A stretch of 14,309 bases of DNA from Zygnema cylindricum (lineage: Eukaryota > Streptophyta > Zygnematophyceae > Zygnematales > Zygnemataceae): NCBI GenBank assembly GCA_037447655.1, contig JBBHKE010000295.1:103995-118303 (forward strand), written 5' to 3'. The notes beneath the pieces were generated by a model. It made no database searches. It was not told the origin of the DNA and saw only the letters and a list, made by a program, of their open reading frames with translations. A program made the position numbers and the translations under genes. Shown here piece after piece: positions 7,255-14,309 of the stretch (the stretch's first letter is position 1; each line of letters begins with the position of its first letter).

Positions 7255-8070
7255 ATGTCTACTTCCAGTATTACTGCTGGTCCTTCTACTCCAGCAGTGG
7301 TTGTAGAACAACAGGTTATGGGCCTTTTGTCAAGAATTCCTATCTTGAATGGCTAAAAGTATGCGTATTGGGCGGCGATGGTTGAATCTTCGTTTGAAAC
7401 TGCTGACTTATTGGGGGTCTTGGATGGCTCCCTTGATGAAACAGATCCGAGATTGGCGAAAAAGAATTCAATGGCAAGGAGCAATCTAATTCTTTATATT
7501 TCAGAAAATCTGGTCATGTCTCGCTTGAAAATGAAGAAGGCGAAGGAGATTTGGACATCACAGAAATCTACTTTTGAGAAAGTAAATGTCCAAAAAGAGC
7601 TCTTGGTGGCTGGAAAAATTTGGGGGTACAAATTCTCAAGGGGACCTATGGTCGAGTATTGTGACAACTTTCGTGCATTTATTGATGCACACTCTTCTGC
7701 TAAAGGGTCATTTCCTGAGTTTCAACAGGTAACTTTGCTTATTAGAGGACTTCTTTGTAGCATAAAAGGTGTGTCTGCTCAATTAAAGAGTCATGATAAA
7801 GCTAGTTGGTCGTTTCAATTAGCATATAATCTTATATTGGAGGAAGAGTCAAATACTAAACTCCTTGAAGGAGAAGGAAAGGTTGAAGCTTTTGCAACGG
7901 ACTTTGACAAAAGGGCTCAATTTCAATAGAATAGGAATCAGTTTAACCAGAATCAAAATCAGTTTAATGAGTTTAATCAGAGGCCAAATCGACAATCTTC
8001 TACTGCTTGTTTCTATTGTTCTGTAAAGGGTCATGGATACTGTTGTTTTGAAAGCTTTAGTCCTCACTAA
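7255..8070 (+). pseudogene. Ty1/copia-type gag, nearly full length, with two nonsense codons
   Basis: Starting at ATG 7255, the frame runs about 270 codons with only two internal stops (TAA 7354-7356, TAG 7927-7929) and ends at TAA 8068-8070. It shows LNG followed by KYAYWAAMVES (the N-terminal copia gag motif with a nonsense codon where a residue such as Ser or Glu is usual), KAKEIWTSQKSTFEK, EYCDNFRAFID and LLIRGLL, all typical of the UBN2/gag-polypeptide region. An Asn/Gln-rich linker follows, then CFYCSVKGHGYCC, a CCHC-like zinc knuckle in which the last spacing is one or two residues short. Gag would form the particle that packages element RNA. Protease, integrase and RT do not follow, so the copy is 3'-truncated. 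Confidence 0.8.
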
Positions 8071-8487
8071 GCTTCATAGGTGAGGGGAATGTTTTCTCAG
8101 TACTTATAATATTTTGTGAAAGTCTGGTTCAGTATGTACCACAATTAATGTTACACTGAACAGTGAGGGAGTTCACGGTGTGACACACTTCAGGACACGC
8201 GTCGGTAATTGAGACACTCTACAAAGATCCGTTCGTACTATTCAGACTTACCATAAAGACCGAGGCGTCATATAAAAGTTTCATCCAAGATGAAACTTCG
8301 AAATGATGGACGGTGAAGATTTGCTGCCGACGGAAGGTGGTCATCCGGGACCACGTCTGTAATTATCTGACGTGTTTATACATGGTTCCAAAGTGATTCT
8401 CCAACACCTTTTAGCACTCGCGCGTGGCGCTGTTGGTTTGAAAATGGTCACGTGATAATATGCATGAGACCTATGGTTGCTTTCATT
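8071..8487. other. No gene recognised; contains a strong hairpin
   Basis: The sequence changes character right after the gag stop, marking the truncation point. The main structure is a perfect 10-bp inverted repeat, AAGTTTCATC (8276-8285) and GATGAAACTT (8289-8298), with a three-base loop. It lies just after a TATAAAA at 8270-8276. A weaker GTGGTC/GACCAC stem is near 8337-8355. No open frame of note is present. Confidence 0.5.
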
Positions 8488-8787
8488 TTCTTAAATCTCC
8501 ACAACTTTCGCGCCTCTAGATCCACCTACTTTTGGTACTCGCCGCTCACGATCTTCCAAAGTCATTTTTGGTAAATATGTCCCAGATGTACTTCTTCCTT
8601 ATTTTGTGATCCGTCTCGTTAAAAAAACGTTCTTCTTGAAGTTACTTCGGATTTCGTTGTCAAAATCAGAATCTTTTCCATACCAGATGTTTCTCCTCAC
8701 GACTCTCTTCTTCTTTGCATCTTCACTCTTGGTCGGAGAACTGTCACCGCCCCGCTTGAGTCGGGATTTGGTTCCTCCTTCAATGGT
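8488..8787 (-). pseudogene. Unrecognised Lys/Arg-rich reading frame, one internal stop
   Basis: On the minus strand a frame of about 100 codons contains a single stop (TAA 8601-8599). It includes KSEDAKKKRVVRRNIWYGKD, then DNEIRSNFKKN and, after the stop, MTLEDRERRVPKVGGSRGAK. No start codon precedes the first half. It lies downstream of a minus-strand LTR and primer-binding site, so it could be a decayed gag leader of that element. I do not recognise the family, and a run this long can occur by chance. Confidence 0.2.
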
Positions 8788-9027
8788 TTATTCCCTTTCT
8801 TATCCCTCTTCTTAATCTAAACTCTATTCAATGTAACAGATCAAGTGTTCGAACAAATTGCATAATTGGTCATCCTAAGTTGGACTCTTTTTCACTAGTT
8901 TCTAGGGACGGCACTAGGGGAGACAGGATATCTTCCGAAAGCTGCGTAGAGTTTGCAAACACGTTGATGGAGAAGATGTCAATTTCTTCTTTCTTTCTTC
9001 CATCTCTCACAACACCTCACAATTTTT

Positions 9028-9039
9028 CCTTTGATACCA
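9028..9039 (-). other. tRNA-iMet-like primer-binding site (minus strand)
   Basis: The minus strand reads TGGTATCAAAGG, ten of twelve matching TGGTATCAGAGC, the site complementary to plant initiator-Met tRNA used by many LTR elements. About 25 bases further on comes an ATG (9003-9001) opening a short Lys-rich frame. Confidence 0.45.
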
Positions 9040-9250
9040 TAAGTTAAGATCGCGCAATGGTAAAAAAAAATCAAAATTCATCACAAAGTAGAAAGCACGA
9101 ATGTTGATTTCATTAAAATGTACAAAGAGATTTATTTTGGCAAAACATAAATATGTTAGACCGAAGATTTTTCTTTCCTTACTCCTTTAATGTTCCTCAA
9201 CCAAGCAATTTTTATACCCTTAATGCTCCTTACTAAGTTCGAGCAAAAAA
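9040..9250 (-). mobile_element. Probable 3' part of an LTR in antisense orientation
   Basis: On the minus strand, in order, come TATAAAAATT (9216-9207), AATAAA (9136-9131), a T-rich stretch and then the primer-binding site at 9039-9028. This is the order of promoter, polyadenylation signal, U5 and PBS in a plant LTR retrotransposon. No second LTR or recognised coding region was found, and the LTR ends are not defined. Confidence 0.4.
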
Positions 9251-9539
9251 AAACTATTATTTGACTATCACTAACCATGGAAGGACCTTCGACCACACGA
9301 CATTTTCCACTAGCTCACTACGGACACTTAGACACCGAATACAAAGCTACAAGACAAACCATTCCACGACGTAGAGAGAAATTCACCGAAACTTAAAAGT
9401 GAGCTCGACGGGACACAATTTTAGGTGCTATGCGCGAAATAACCACAATCTATATACAAATTATTTGGTTGTCCGTTTGAAAACCTTTAAATAGGCTGAG
9501 TTTTTGTTCGTCTGCACCCTTAAACGGCGTGTACCTCTG
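9251..9539. other. No gene recognised
   Basis: This is A/C-rich on the plus strand and has no long open frame. It may contain the upstream (U3) part of the antisense LTR. Confidence 0.4.
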
Positions 9540-9635
9540 CCGACGTCAGCGATCGGATAACTTTGTCCCTCAGCCGACATCAGCAATGTGGTAACTTCGT
9601 CCCTCGATCGACGTCAGCGATCGGGTAACTTCGAA
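9540..9635. repeat. 34/35-bp tandem repeat, about 2.8 copies
   Basis: Three units begin CCGACGTCAGCGATCG (9540), CCGACATCAGCAATG (9574) and TCGACGTCAGCGATCG (9608/9609). Each continues GGTAACTTCG or a close variant; the first two then have TCCCTC. The CGACGTCAGCGATCG core is GC-rich against an AT-rich background. Confidence 0.85.
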
Positions 9636-9940
9636 AGTACCCCCTTGGCAACCGTTTTTGACCGTCGGATCTTGGTTGCTTGATCTTGTTAATGAATATA
9701 GATAAAGCTGCCACCTACACTAATGAGTCTTCAACCGTCCGTCTTCTTTCGTGACCGTCGGATATAGAATGCTGACACTTCAGAAGCTAGCCGTCCTTTT
9801 CAAGAAGTATGACGTCGTGTCATTAATTCTTTGCTCGATTTTACGTCAACCGTTGTGTTATTTTGGGTTGCGTCTCCAAATGAACGTACGGTCGTCCAGA
9901 ACGGTACAATATTAATTAGATGTTTTAGTAAAAAGGATAA

Positions 9941-9959
9941 GGTCCATGCGCGTGTAACG
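9941..9959. repeat. 19-bp direct repeat, left of the minisatellite
   Basis: GGTCCATGCGCGTGTAACG recurs at 10198-10216 with two changes. The pair brackets the 13-bp minisatellite. Confidence 0.85.
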
Positions 9960-10187
9960 GGCATGATTAACGGACATGTTAAACGGGCATGTTAACGGGC
10001 ATGTTAAACGGCATGTTAACGGGCATGACAAACGGTCATGTTAAACGGGCATGACAAACGGGCTTGTTAAACGAGCATGATAAACGAGGATGTTAAACAG
10101 GCATGATAAACGGGCATGTTAAACGGGCATAATAAACGGGCATGTTAAACGGGCATAATAAACGGGCATGATAAACAGGCATGATAA
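9956..10187. repeat. 13-bp minisatellite, about 18 units
   Basis: The consensus is AACGGGCATGTTA, with the last three bases alternating among TTA, ATA and ACA. Most units are 13 bp; a few lack one or two bases. From about 10074 on, units of the GATA/AATA and GTTA types partly alternate, suggesting a 26-bp higher-order unit. The period is not a multiple of three, so it does not code for a repeat protein. Confidence 0.95.
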
Positions 10188-10197
10188 AATAATACAT

Positions 10198-10216
10198 GGT
10201 CCATGCATGTGTAACG
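10198..10216. repeat. 19-bp direct repeat, right of the minisatellite
   Basis: This matches 9941-9959 with two mismatches (GCATG in place of GCGCG). Confidence 0.85.
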
Positions 10217-10231
10217 AGCCTTGATTTACTA

Positions 10232-10439
10232 CACCGCGAATCGCTATGAGGGTTAATCACGCTAATTTGACGCCCCTAAATTTTTACCCAAGTTCTTGAA
10301 TAAAATGATTAAAAAAACCCTAAAAAACAAATTAGAGTGACTGATTTCCTCGAAAATCCCCAAATTCCCAATTAGCGTTAATCACACTAATTGTTCTTTA
10401 ACACTAAATATTTATTAAGGCTAAAAGCGATTTGCGGTG
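10232..10439. mobile_element. MITE B (208 bp), TIR begins CACCGC, TA target
   Basis: The left end is CACCGCGAATCGCTATGAGG and the right end reverse complemented is CACCGCAAATCGCTTTTAG. Perfect TA flanks lie at 10230-10231 and 10440-10441. The interior shares AATTAGCGTTAA-type words and TTCTTTAACACTA with MITE A. No coding frame. Confidence 0.88.
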
Positions 10440-10476
10440 TAGTTCAAACAAAACAAACATTACGATTCGCACGTTA

Positions 10477-10682
10477 CACCGTATATGGCTATTAGTGTTA
10501 ATATTTTTTTCGCCACTTAAAACATCTTTTCTCTGTACATACTTGTCCAATTTTCAATTTGAGACCGCCAATTAGAAGTTGAGAATCTTGCCATTCAATC
10601 GCCACCGTCACATCTACAATCCAACATGTGTTTACCAAGAAAAGATGTAAACTAATATTAACCCTAATAGCGATTCGCGGTG
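10477..10682. mobile_element. MITE C (206 bp), TIR begins CACCG, TA target
   Basis: The left end is CACCGTATATGGCTATTAG and the right end reverse complemented is CACCGCGAATCGCTATTAG; both continue with a GTTAATATT word. TA flanks lie at 10475-10476 and 10683-10684. It is almost the same length as MITE B and only 37 bp away, in an AT-rich setting. Confidence 0.82.
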
Positions 10683-10922
10683 TACCTCTTTACAAATCGA
10701 GTTGTTGGAAAGTCGGCGCATCAACAGTTAATAACATCGGCAGTTTCTGTTGTTTTGAAAAGTCAGTTTCGTGCGTACGAGACAGTTTGCCCGTTACTGC
10801 TAATTGGATTTAATATGGAGGTTTGAATAGATTCACGGATTGGGGGAGCGAACGGATTGATATAATTAAAGTGACGTAAAATACTCATTGAGTGGTGTGA
10901 ACAAGCTGTGACAAATGGACGG

Positions 10923-10941
10923 CGGATCGCGAAGCGATCCG
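10923..10941. other. Perfect 8-bp hairpin, GAA loop
   Basis: CGGATCGC, GAA, GCGATCCG form a perfect stem with a three-base loop. No T-run follows and no gene end is nearby, so a terminator role is not supported. Confidence 0.85.
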
Positions 10942-11044
10942 ATGTAAAATAAACGGAATGTTGGAATAGGCGCCGCCAGTACTGCGGAGCTGCGACGCAG
11001 TTAAGTCAACGTAGCTGCGGCTATTTGTATGATCCGTACGGACA

Positions 11045-11080
11045 AGCGCAGCCAGCGCAGCCAGCGCAGCTAGCGCAGCT
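11045..11080. repeat. 9-bp tandem repeat, four units
   Basis: Four exact or near-exact units of AGCGCAGCC/T form a small GC-rich island. GCTGCG words recur upstream at 10985-11020. Confidence 0.92.
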
Positions 11081-11129
11081 GCGGATAATATGACTAGGAT
11101 AGATCTCGAGTAATGATGATTGTACGGTA

Positions 11130-11162
11130 GTGGTAGCTTAGTAGTTGCTTAGTGGTAGCTTG
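11130..11162. repeat. 11-bp tandem repeat, three units
   Basis: GTGGTAGCTTA, GTAGTTGCTTA and GTGGTAGCTTG lie head to tail. Confidence 0.85.
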
Positions 11163-13106
11163 GTTTCTGACATACGAAGAGTACGGTGTAAATATTATGT
11201 ACAACAGAGGTTTGTCCTTTTGACTAATTAGTTTATTAGAGTAGATAGAGTACGGCTGGTATGCCTCCGTACTCTGAGTATAACTTGCAGGACTTAGATT
11301 ATTTTATGTATCGCAGTCAAGTTAATCAAAGTAATGGCAGACTGTTTTCTGCATCTTTGACCTGTTGGTGTGATCACTCTGATTGGTGCTTTCATATGAA
11401 ACTTTTTGGAGTTATTCTATAATATAGAATATATATGTGAGTGAAGTTTCATTGTATTCCAGTATCTCTGTAAGATTCTGTGAACAGTCTAAGTGGCTAG
11501 TTTGTGAAGCTGTCAGCTATATTTGGGAAACTCTGGAGCTTATATCTTCTAGATGCCTTGGTGGATTTGGCTGTAACTTTGAGAGTTTACAGTGTATATG
11601 GTATACTGCATATTGGTGCAGTTTGAGATCATTTTGTTTATTGTGGAGTAATCTGTGTCGTCTGAAACACAGCTGTTTTTGAGGTAGTCTGTGGGTGTTT
11701 CCGTGAGTAATCCATGGCTGAAATAGGCTATGGACAACAGTTTCATCTCGTACCGACAATATCGGGTACATCGCCACGTCAGCTGAATTGTTGTAACCGT
11801 CTTCATCATATACGTTTATTACTAATTTGCATTGCCAAATCAAGCTTTTTTTAATGCAATACAATGCGAAAACGTACACACAACGCTAACGTCAAGATAA
11901 ACACATGATTTTCATCAGTTTGGTCGAAATAAAACAATGTAATAACAAATTTTTATTGTTGCGTGTCTTAGTGACATGTTAACCGTATAAATCAGATGCA
12001 ATATCTATACAACAATCAAGTATCAATAGCGACCGTTATTAACTATTTTTCAGTTCGCTATATTGCCGGTTATAAATATTGGAGATTGATACTTTTTATA
12101 AAGCTATGAGTATGTTAGAGTTAGTTTTTAGTTTTATTTCGTAGGCTTCCATGTGACACAAGTTCTTAACACTTAGTCTCAGCTTTGGCCTTCGTCTTAT
12201 TGGGTATTTTAGGGCATTTTCATGGTCTTTTAGGGGTTTTTAGTGTATGTCATAGTCACAACATTCCTTTTAAGAATATTAGCCAATTAAGGCACGTCCA
12301 CTAAATAATTAGGGTAATGAAAATCCCACTCGTTCCATATTATCATAAGATTAGATCTTTATACATATTATCAGTGTATTCCTTTTGTCGATGTATCGGG
12401 CAAATACAACGGTAAAATGATCGCAACAACTTTTTTAGCTTTGTATCGAACTGATATATTGAGCAGTAAGAGGCTTCTGACACATAACACTAAAAGTAAA
12501 TTTCATGAATTTTAGATGAAATATTCCTCATCTATCCACATTCCAGCAGAAATCCTTATTAAGAAATTGGTTGTTAAAACGTTTTGGCCTGAAACAAGAA
12601 ATTAAAGAACTGTTTACTAGAAGGATTTGTTTAGGTCATATCATGCTGTAATTTTATAGAATTATAACAGAAAAAAGGTAAAAAAAGTAACAAAAACATT
12701 TAAAACAGGCAGAAATAAGTATTACAAAAACGAATTAATAATCTATGCCACTTTCAGCTCTCAAAACCTCAACTGAGAAACATGAAAATCAACTAATCCT
12801 TGAAAATTCAATTTCAGCGGAACTTCCAAATGTGATCGTTTAACTCGGTACCTGCGAGACAAGGAAACAAAAACTGGCCATGAAAAACGACAATTGCCAT
12901 AAAAATAGAAGGACCAAAATAAACATGTACACATACAAGATTCCTGTGAGGGATTGATTAAATATCAAGAAGATGATATACCGAAGATAAAGGATGATAT
13001 ATGTGACTTGACACAGAAGTAAAACAACATTACTATTCACAAACATTTGAATACAAAAACAAATCGACAATCCGGTACTAACACCTTTCGTTAACTAAAA
13101 TTAGCT
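11163..13106. other. Long stretch without a recognisable gene
   Basis: An ATG-started frame of 53 codons (11261-11422 plus) and longer overlapping frames at 11437-11682 (plus) and 11517-11879 (minus) are present, but their composition (rich in Cys, Trp and Ser, or in His and Tyr) and mutual overlap give no support for coding. The part from 11880 to 12840 is AT-rich with stops in all frames. A frame at 12840-13070 (minus) is hydrophobic because of T-rich codons and lies in the 3' flank of the PAN gene. Nothing else could be identified. Confidence 0.5.
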
Positions 13107-13111
13107 TTACA
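13107..13111 (-). promoter_or_regulatory. Possible polyadenylation signal TGTAA
   Basis: The minus strand reads TGTAA 47 bases after the stop codon of the PAN gene. TGTAA is the usual signal in chlorophyte algae. It is meaningful only if the organism is one; five bases alone are weak evidence. Confidence 0.2.
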
Positions 13112-13157
13112 AAAACACAGAAAATGGAAAAGATTTGTTTCGATATCCTACCTCTCC

Positions 13158-14309
13158 TCATGGTCTTGGAGGGGGTGGACGTAGAGAAACGCGTGGCGGA
13201 GGAGGTAAGGAAAATGGTGGAAGGGAAGCTGCTTTAATGTAAGTAGTTCTTCCACGTTTTGGAAGAGATTTTCCAACACTTTGTAAGAGCCAACATTTGA
13301 TGGGTGAAATAAGGAAAACAAAAGCTAGACAGCGTTTGGTACTCAAACAACGTCCAGCACATGTATCTACCGATAAATTAGTATAGCTGACATATTTTTT
13401 CCCACTATTGTCGAAATTGGGGTATGCAACAAAACGTGGCAAATTTTTCGCAGGTGGACTTGGTGGAGGTGGAGGGAATGGCTTGACATAGCTTATGTAT
13501 TTTGCATTTGGAGTTGGAATACCGAAAAACTCCTTGAAAAAACATTTTTTTTGAGTCAAATGGTAAGAAAATGCTAAACAACGCGGACTTTCTCGGCATG
13601 TCTGAGCACAACTTGCTGCAGTTTGATTTCTTTTGATTTGGTAGAAAGGCCCATCGCGGTTGATTTTTGGTTCCGCAATGAAAGACAACAAAGGATCTGC
13701 AAAGGCAAAATGAAAAAAAACTCATTAACAAAAATTGAAGGATAAACCATCAGAGCAGTTTTTTTTTTCATGCAAAGGACAATCAAAATTTAAACACAGC
13801 GTTCCACATATATACCGCTTACAGAATTTTAGCATAAAAATTCAGAAGTTAGAAAAAGATAAGTTGAAAAGTTTTACGGTTCAATAAATCTAGACCCAAC
13901 TCTGGTACTAAATAGAATCCCATAAAACAAAAACAAAAAGTCCTAAATTGTTTTTTTGAATTTCGCCATTTTGGAAGTTTCTCAAGGATGCTATATATAA
14001 ATATTATATTTTGTTTCAAAGGAACAAAATAAAAATATTTCATCGACAAAAAAAGATTGCTTATGCAAGCACATGGGCCTTTCGAATTTACTAATTTGAC
14101 CATCCTTGGAAAACTAATCAAAACCCTTACTTCTTGGTGGAGGAGGACGTGGGGGGCGAGGGGGAGAAGGTGAAGGGCGAGGTGGCGGTGAAGAGGGAGG
14201 AGAGGGTGGACTTGGAGGAGGAAGAGGAGAGGGTGGGGGACGAGGTGGCGGAGAGGGTGGGGGAGAGGGTGGAGGACGTGGAGGAGGAGGAGAGGGGGGG
14301 GGAGGGTGG
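13158..14309 (-). CDS. Pro-rich protein with two PAN/Apple-like domains (5' end outside window)
   Basis: Two exons are visible, 14309-14131 and 13696-13158, joined across a GT-AG intron; the start and any signal peptide lie beyond the right edge. The visible 238 residues begin with about 58 residues of Pro with Ser and Arg (PPPSPPP and PPPRPPP units). Then come a PAN-like domain (about 66-131; Cys 89, 93, 99, 111), a PPPPPSPP linker, a second PAN-like domain (about 147-215; Cys 172, 176, 182, 194) and a Pro-rich tail ending RPPPPRP and TGA. Both domains have the same Cys spacing, C-x3-C-x5-C-x11-C, each followed or preceded by LAF. PAN domains usually bind carbohydrate or protein outside the cell, and PPSPPP linkers are typical of hydroxyproline-rich wall or matrix proteins, so an extracellular-matrix role is inferred. 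The reading frame is intact across the junction. Confidence 0.8.
13697..14130 (-). other. Intron of the PAN gene (434 bp)
   Basis: The donor is A|GTAAGG (14130-14125) and the acceptor TTTGCCTTTGCAG ending at 13697. The intron splits an Asn codon after its first base and keeps the frame open on both sides. Its AT-rich composition contrasts with exon 1. Open frames inside it (such as 13849-14121 minus) are chance. Confidence 0.85.
14131..14309. repeat. Purine-rich tract coding the Pro-rich linker
   Basis: The plus strand is almost entirely G and A, with GGTGG, GGAGG and GGGG runs including nine G in a row near 14294. The minus strand codes Pro/Ser/Arg in only one frame without stops that joins exon 2 correctly. 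The G-runs could form quadruplexes, and the strand asymmetry could favour triplex DNA. Such tracts are prone to length change and to sequencing error. Confidence 0.8.

Noticed and set aside
8606-8815. 69-codon hydrophobic plus-strand frame
   Set aside because: Its Leu/Phe/Ser richness comes from a pyrimidine-rich strand; the minus strand is as likely to have coded here.
9956-10187. CRISPR array
   Set aside because: The 13-bp units are contiguous with no unique spacers, so this is a minisatellite.
10923-10941. Rho-independent terminator
   Set aside because: There is no following T-run and no bacterial gene context; the window is eukaryotic.
11261-11422. 53-codon plus-strand frame starting MPPYSEYNLQ
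   Set aside because: The start looks plausible, but there is no promoter, splice context or family match. It could be a first exon, but nothing supports it.
11437-11879. Overlapping frames on both strands (81, 120 and 86 codons)
   Set aside because: They lie opposite each other and have unusual Cys/Trp/His composition. No domain, signal or homologue is recognisable.
13155-13160. A further splice donor (AG|GTAGGA) just after the PAN gene stop
   Set aside because: The in-frame TGA comes before it, so the exon most simply ends there.
13849-14121. 90-codon frame inside the intron
   Set aside because: It lies wholly within the intron defined by good GT and AG sites and an uninterrupted exon frame.

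Overview
This window looks like AT-rich, transposon-dominated DNA from a nuclear genome of the green lineage (streptophyte or chlorophyte alga, or an early land plant). The evidence is a chromodomain-bearing Ty3/gypsy element, Ty1/copia gag remnants, small TA-flanked inverted-repeat elements, and the 3' part of an intron-containing gene for a Pro/Ser/Arg-rich protein with two PAN/Apple-type domains. The lineage is inference; no rRNA, tRNA or housekeeping gene is present to fix it.

Layout. Bases 1-592 form a perfect mirror repeat: 1-221 is the base-by-base REVERSE (not reverse complement) of 372-592, around a 150-bp spacer. I know of no replication or transposition process that makes this, so an assembly or data-processing artefact is the first explanation to test. 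About 960-5820 is an old, heavily decayed chromovirus: diverged LTR-like ends, no recognisable gag or protease, then reverse transcriptase, RNase H, integrase and chromodomain, carrying many nonsense codons, at least one frameshift and substituted catalytic residues. A ~155-bp dispersed repeat sits inside its RT with a probable target-site duplication, and a 541-bp MITE sits inside its integrase next to the first catalytic Asp. Copies of the dispersed repeat also occur at 293-439 and 551-705. Two more MITEs of the same family lie at 10232-10439 and 10477-10682.

From 5834 to about 8070 there are two separate Ty1/copia-type gag remnants; the second is nearly full length and ends at a degenerate zinc knuckle. 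At about 9028-9250 the minus strand shows TATA, AATAAA and a tRNA-iMet-like primer-binding site in the order expected for an LTR element. From 9540 to 11162 there are several simple repeats, notably an 18-unit 13-bp minisatellite bracketed by a 19-bp direct repeat, plus a perfect 8-bp hairpin and short GC-rich repeats. From 11430 to 13150 I recognise no gene.

The only apparently intact host gene is on the minus strand from 13158 to beyond the right edge: a purine-rich (plus strand) exon coding a PPPSPPP-type linker, a 434-bp GT-AG intron, and an exon with two Cys-matched PAN-like domains. I found no operon-like or defence-type system. The retroelements are dead; the features most worth checking are the mirror repeat, the MITE family, the minisatellite and the Pro-rich PAN gene.
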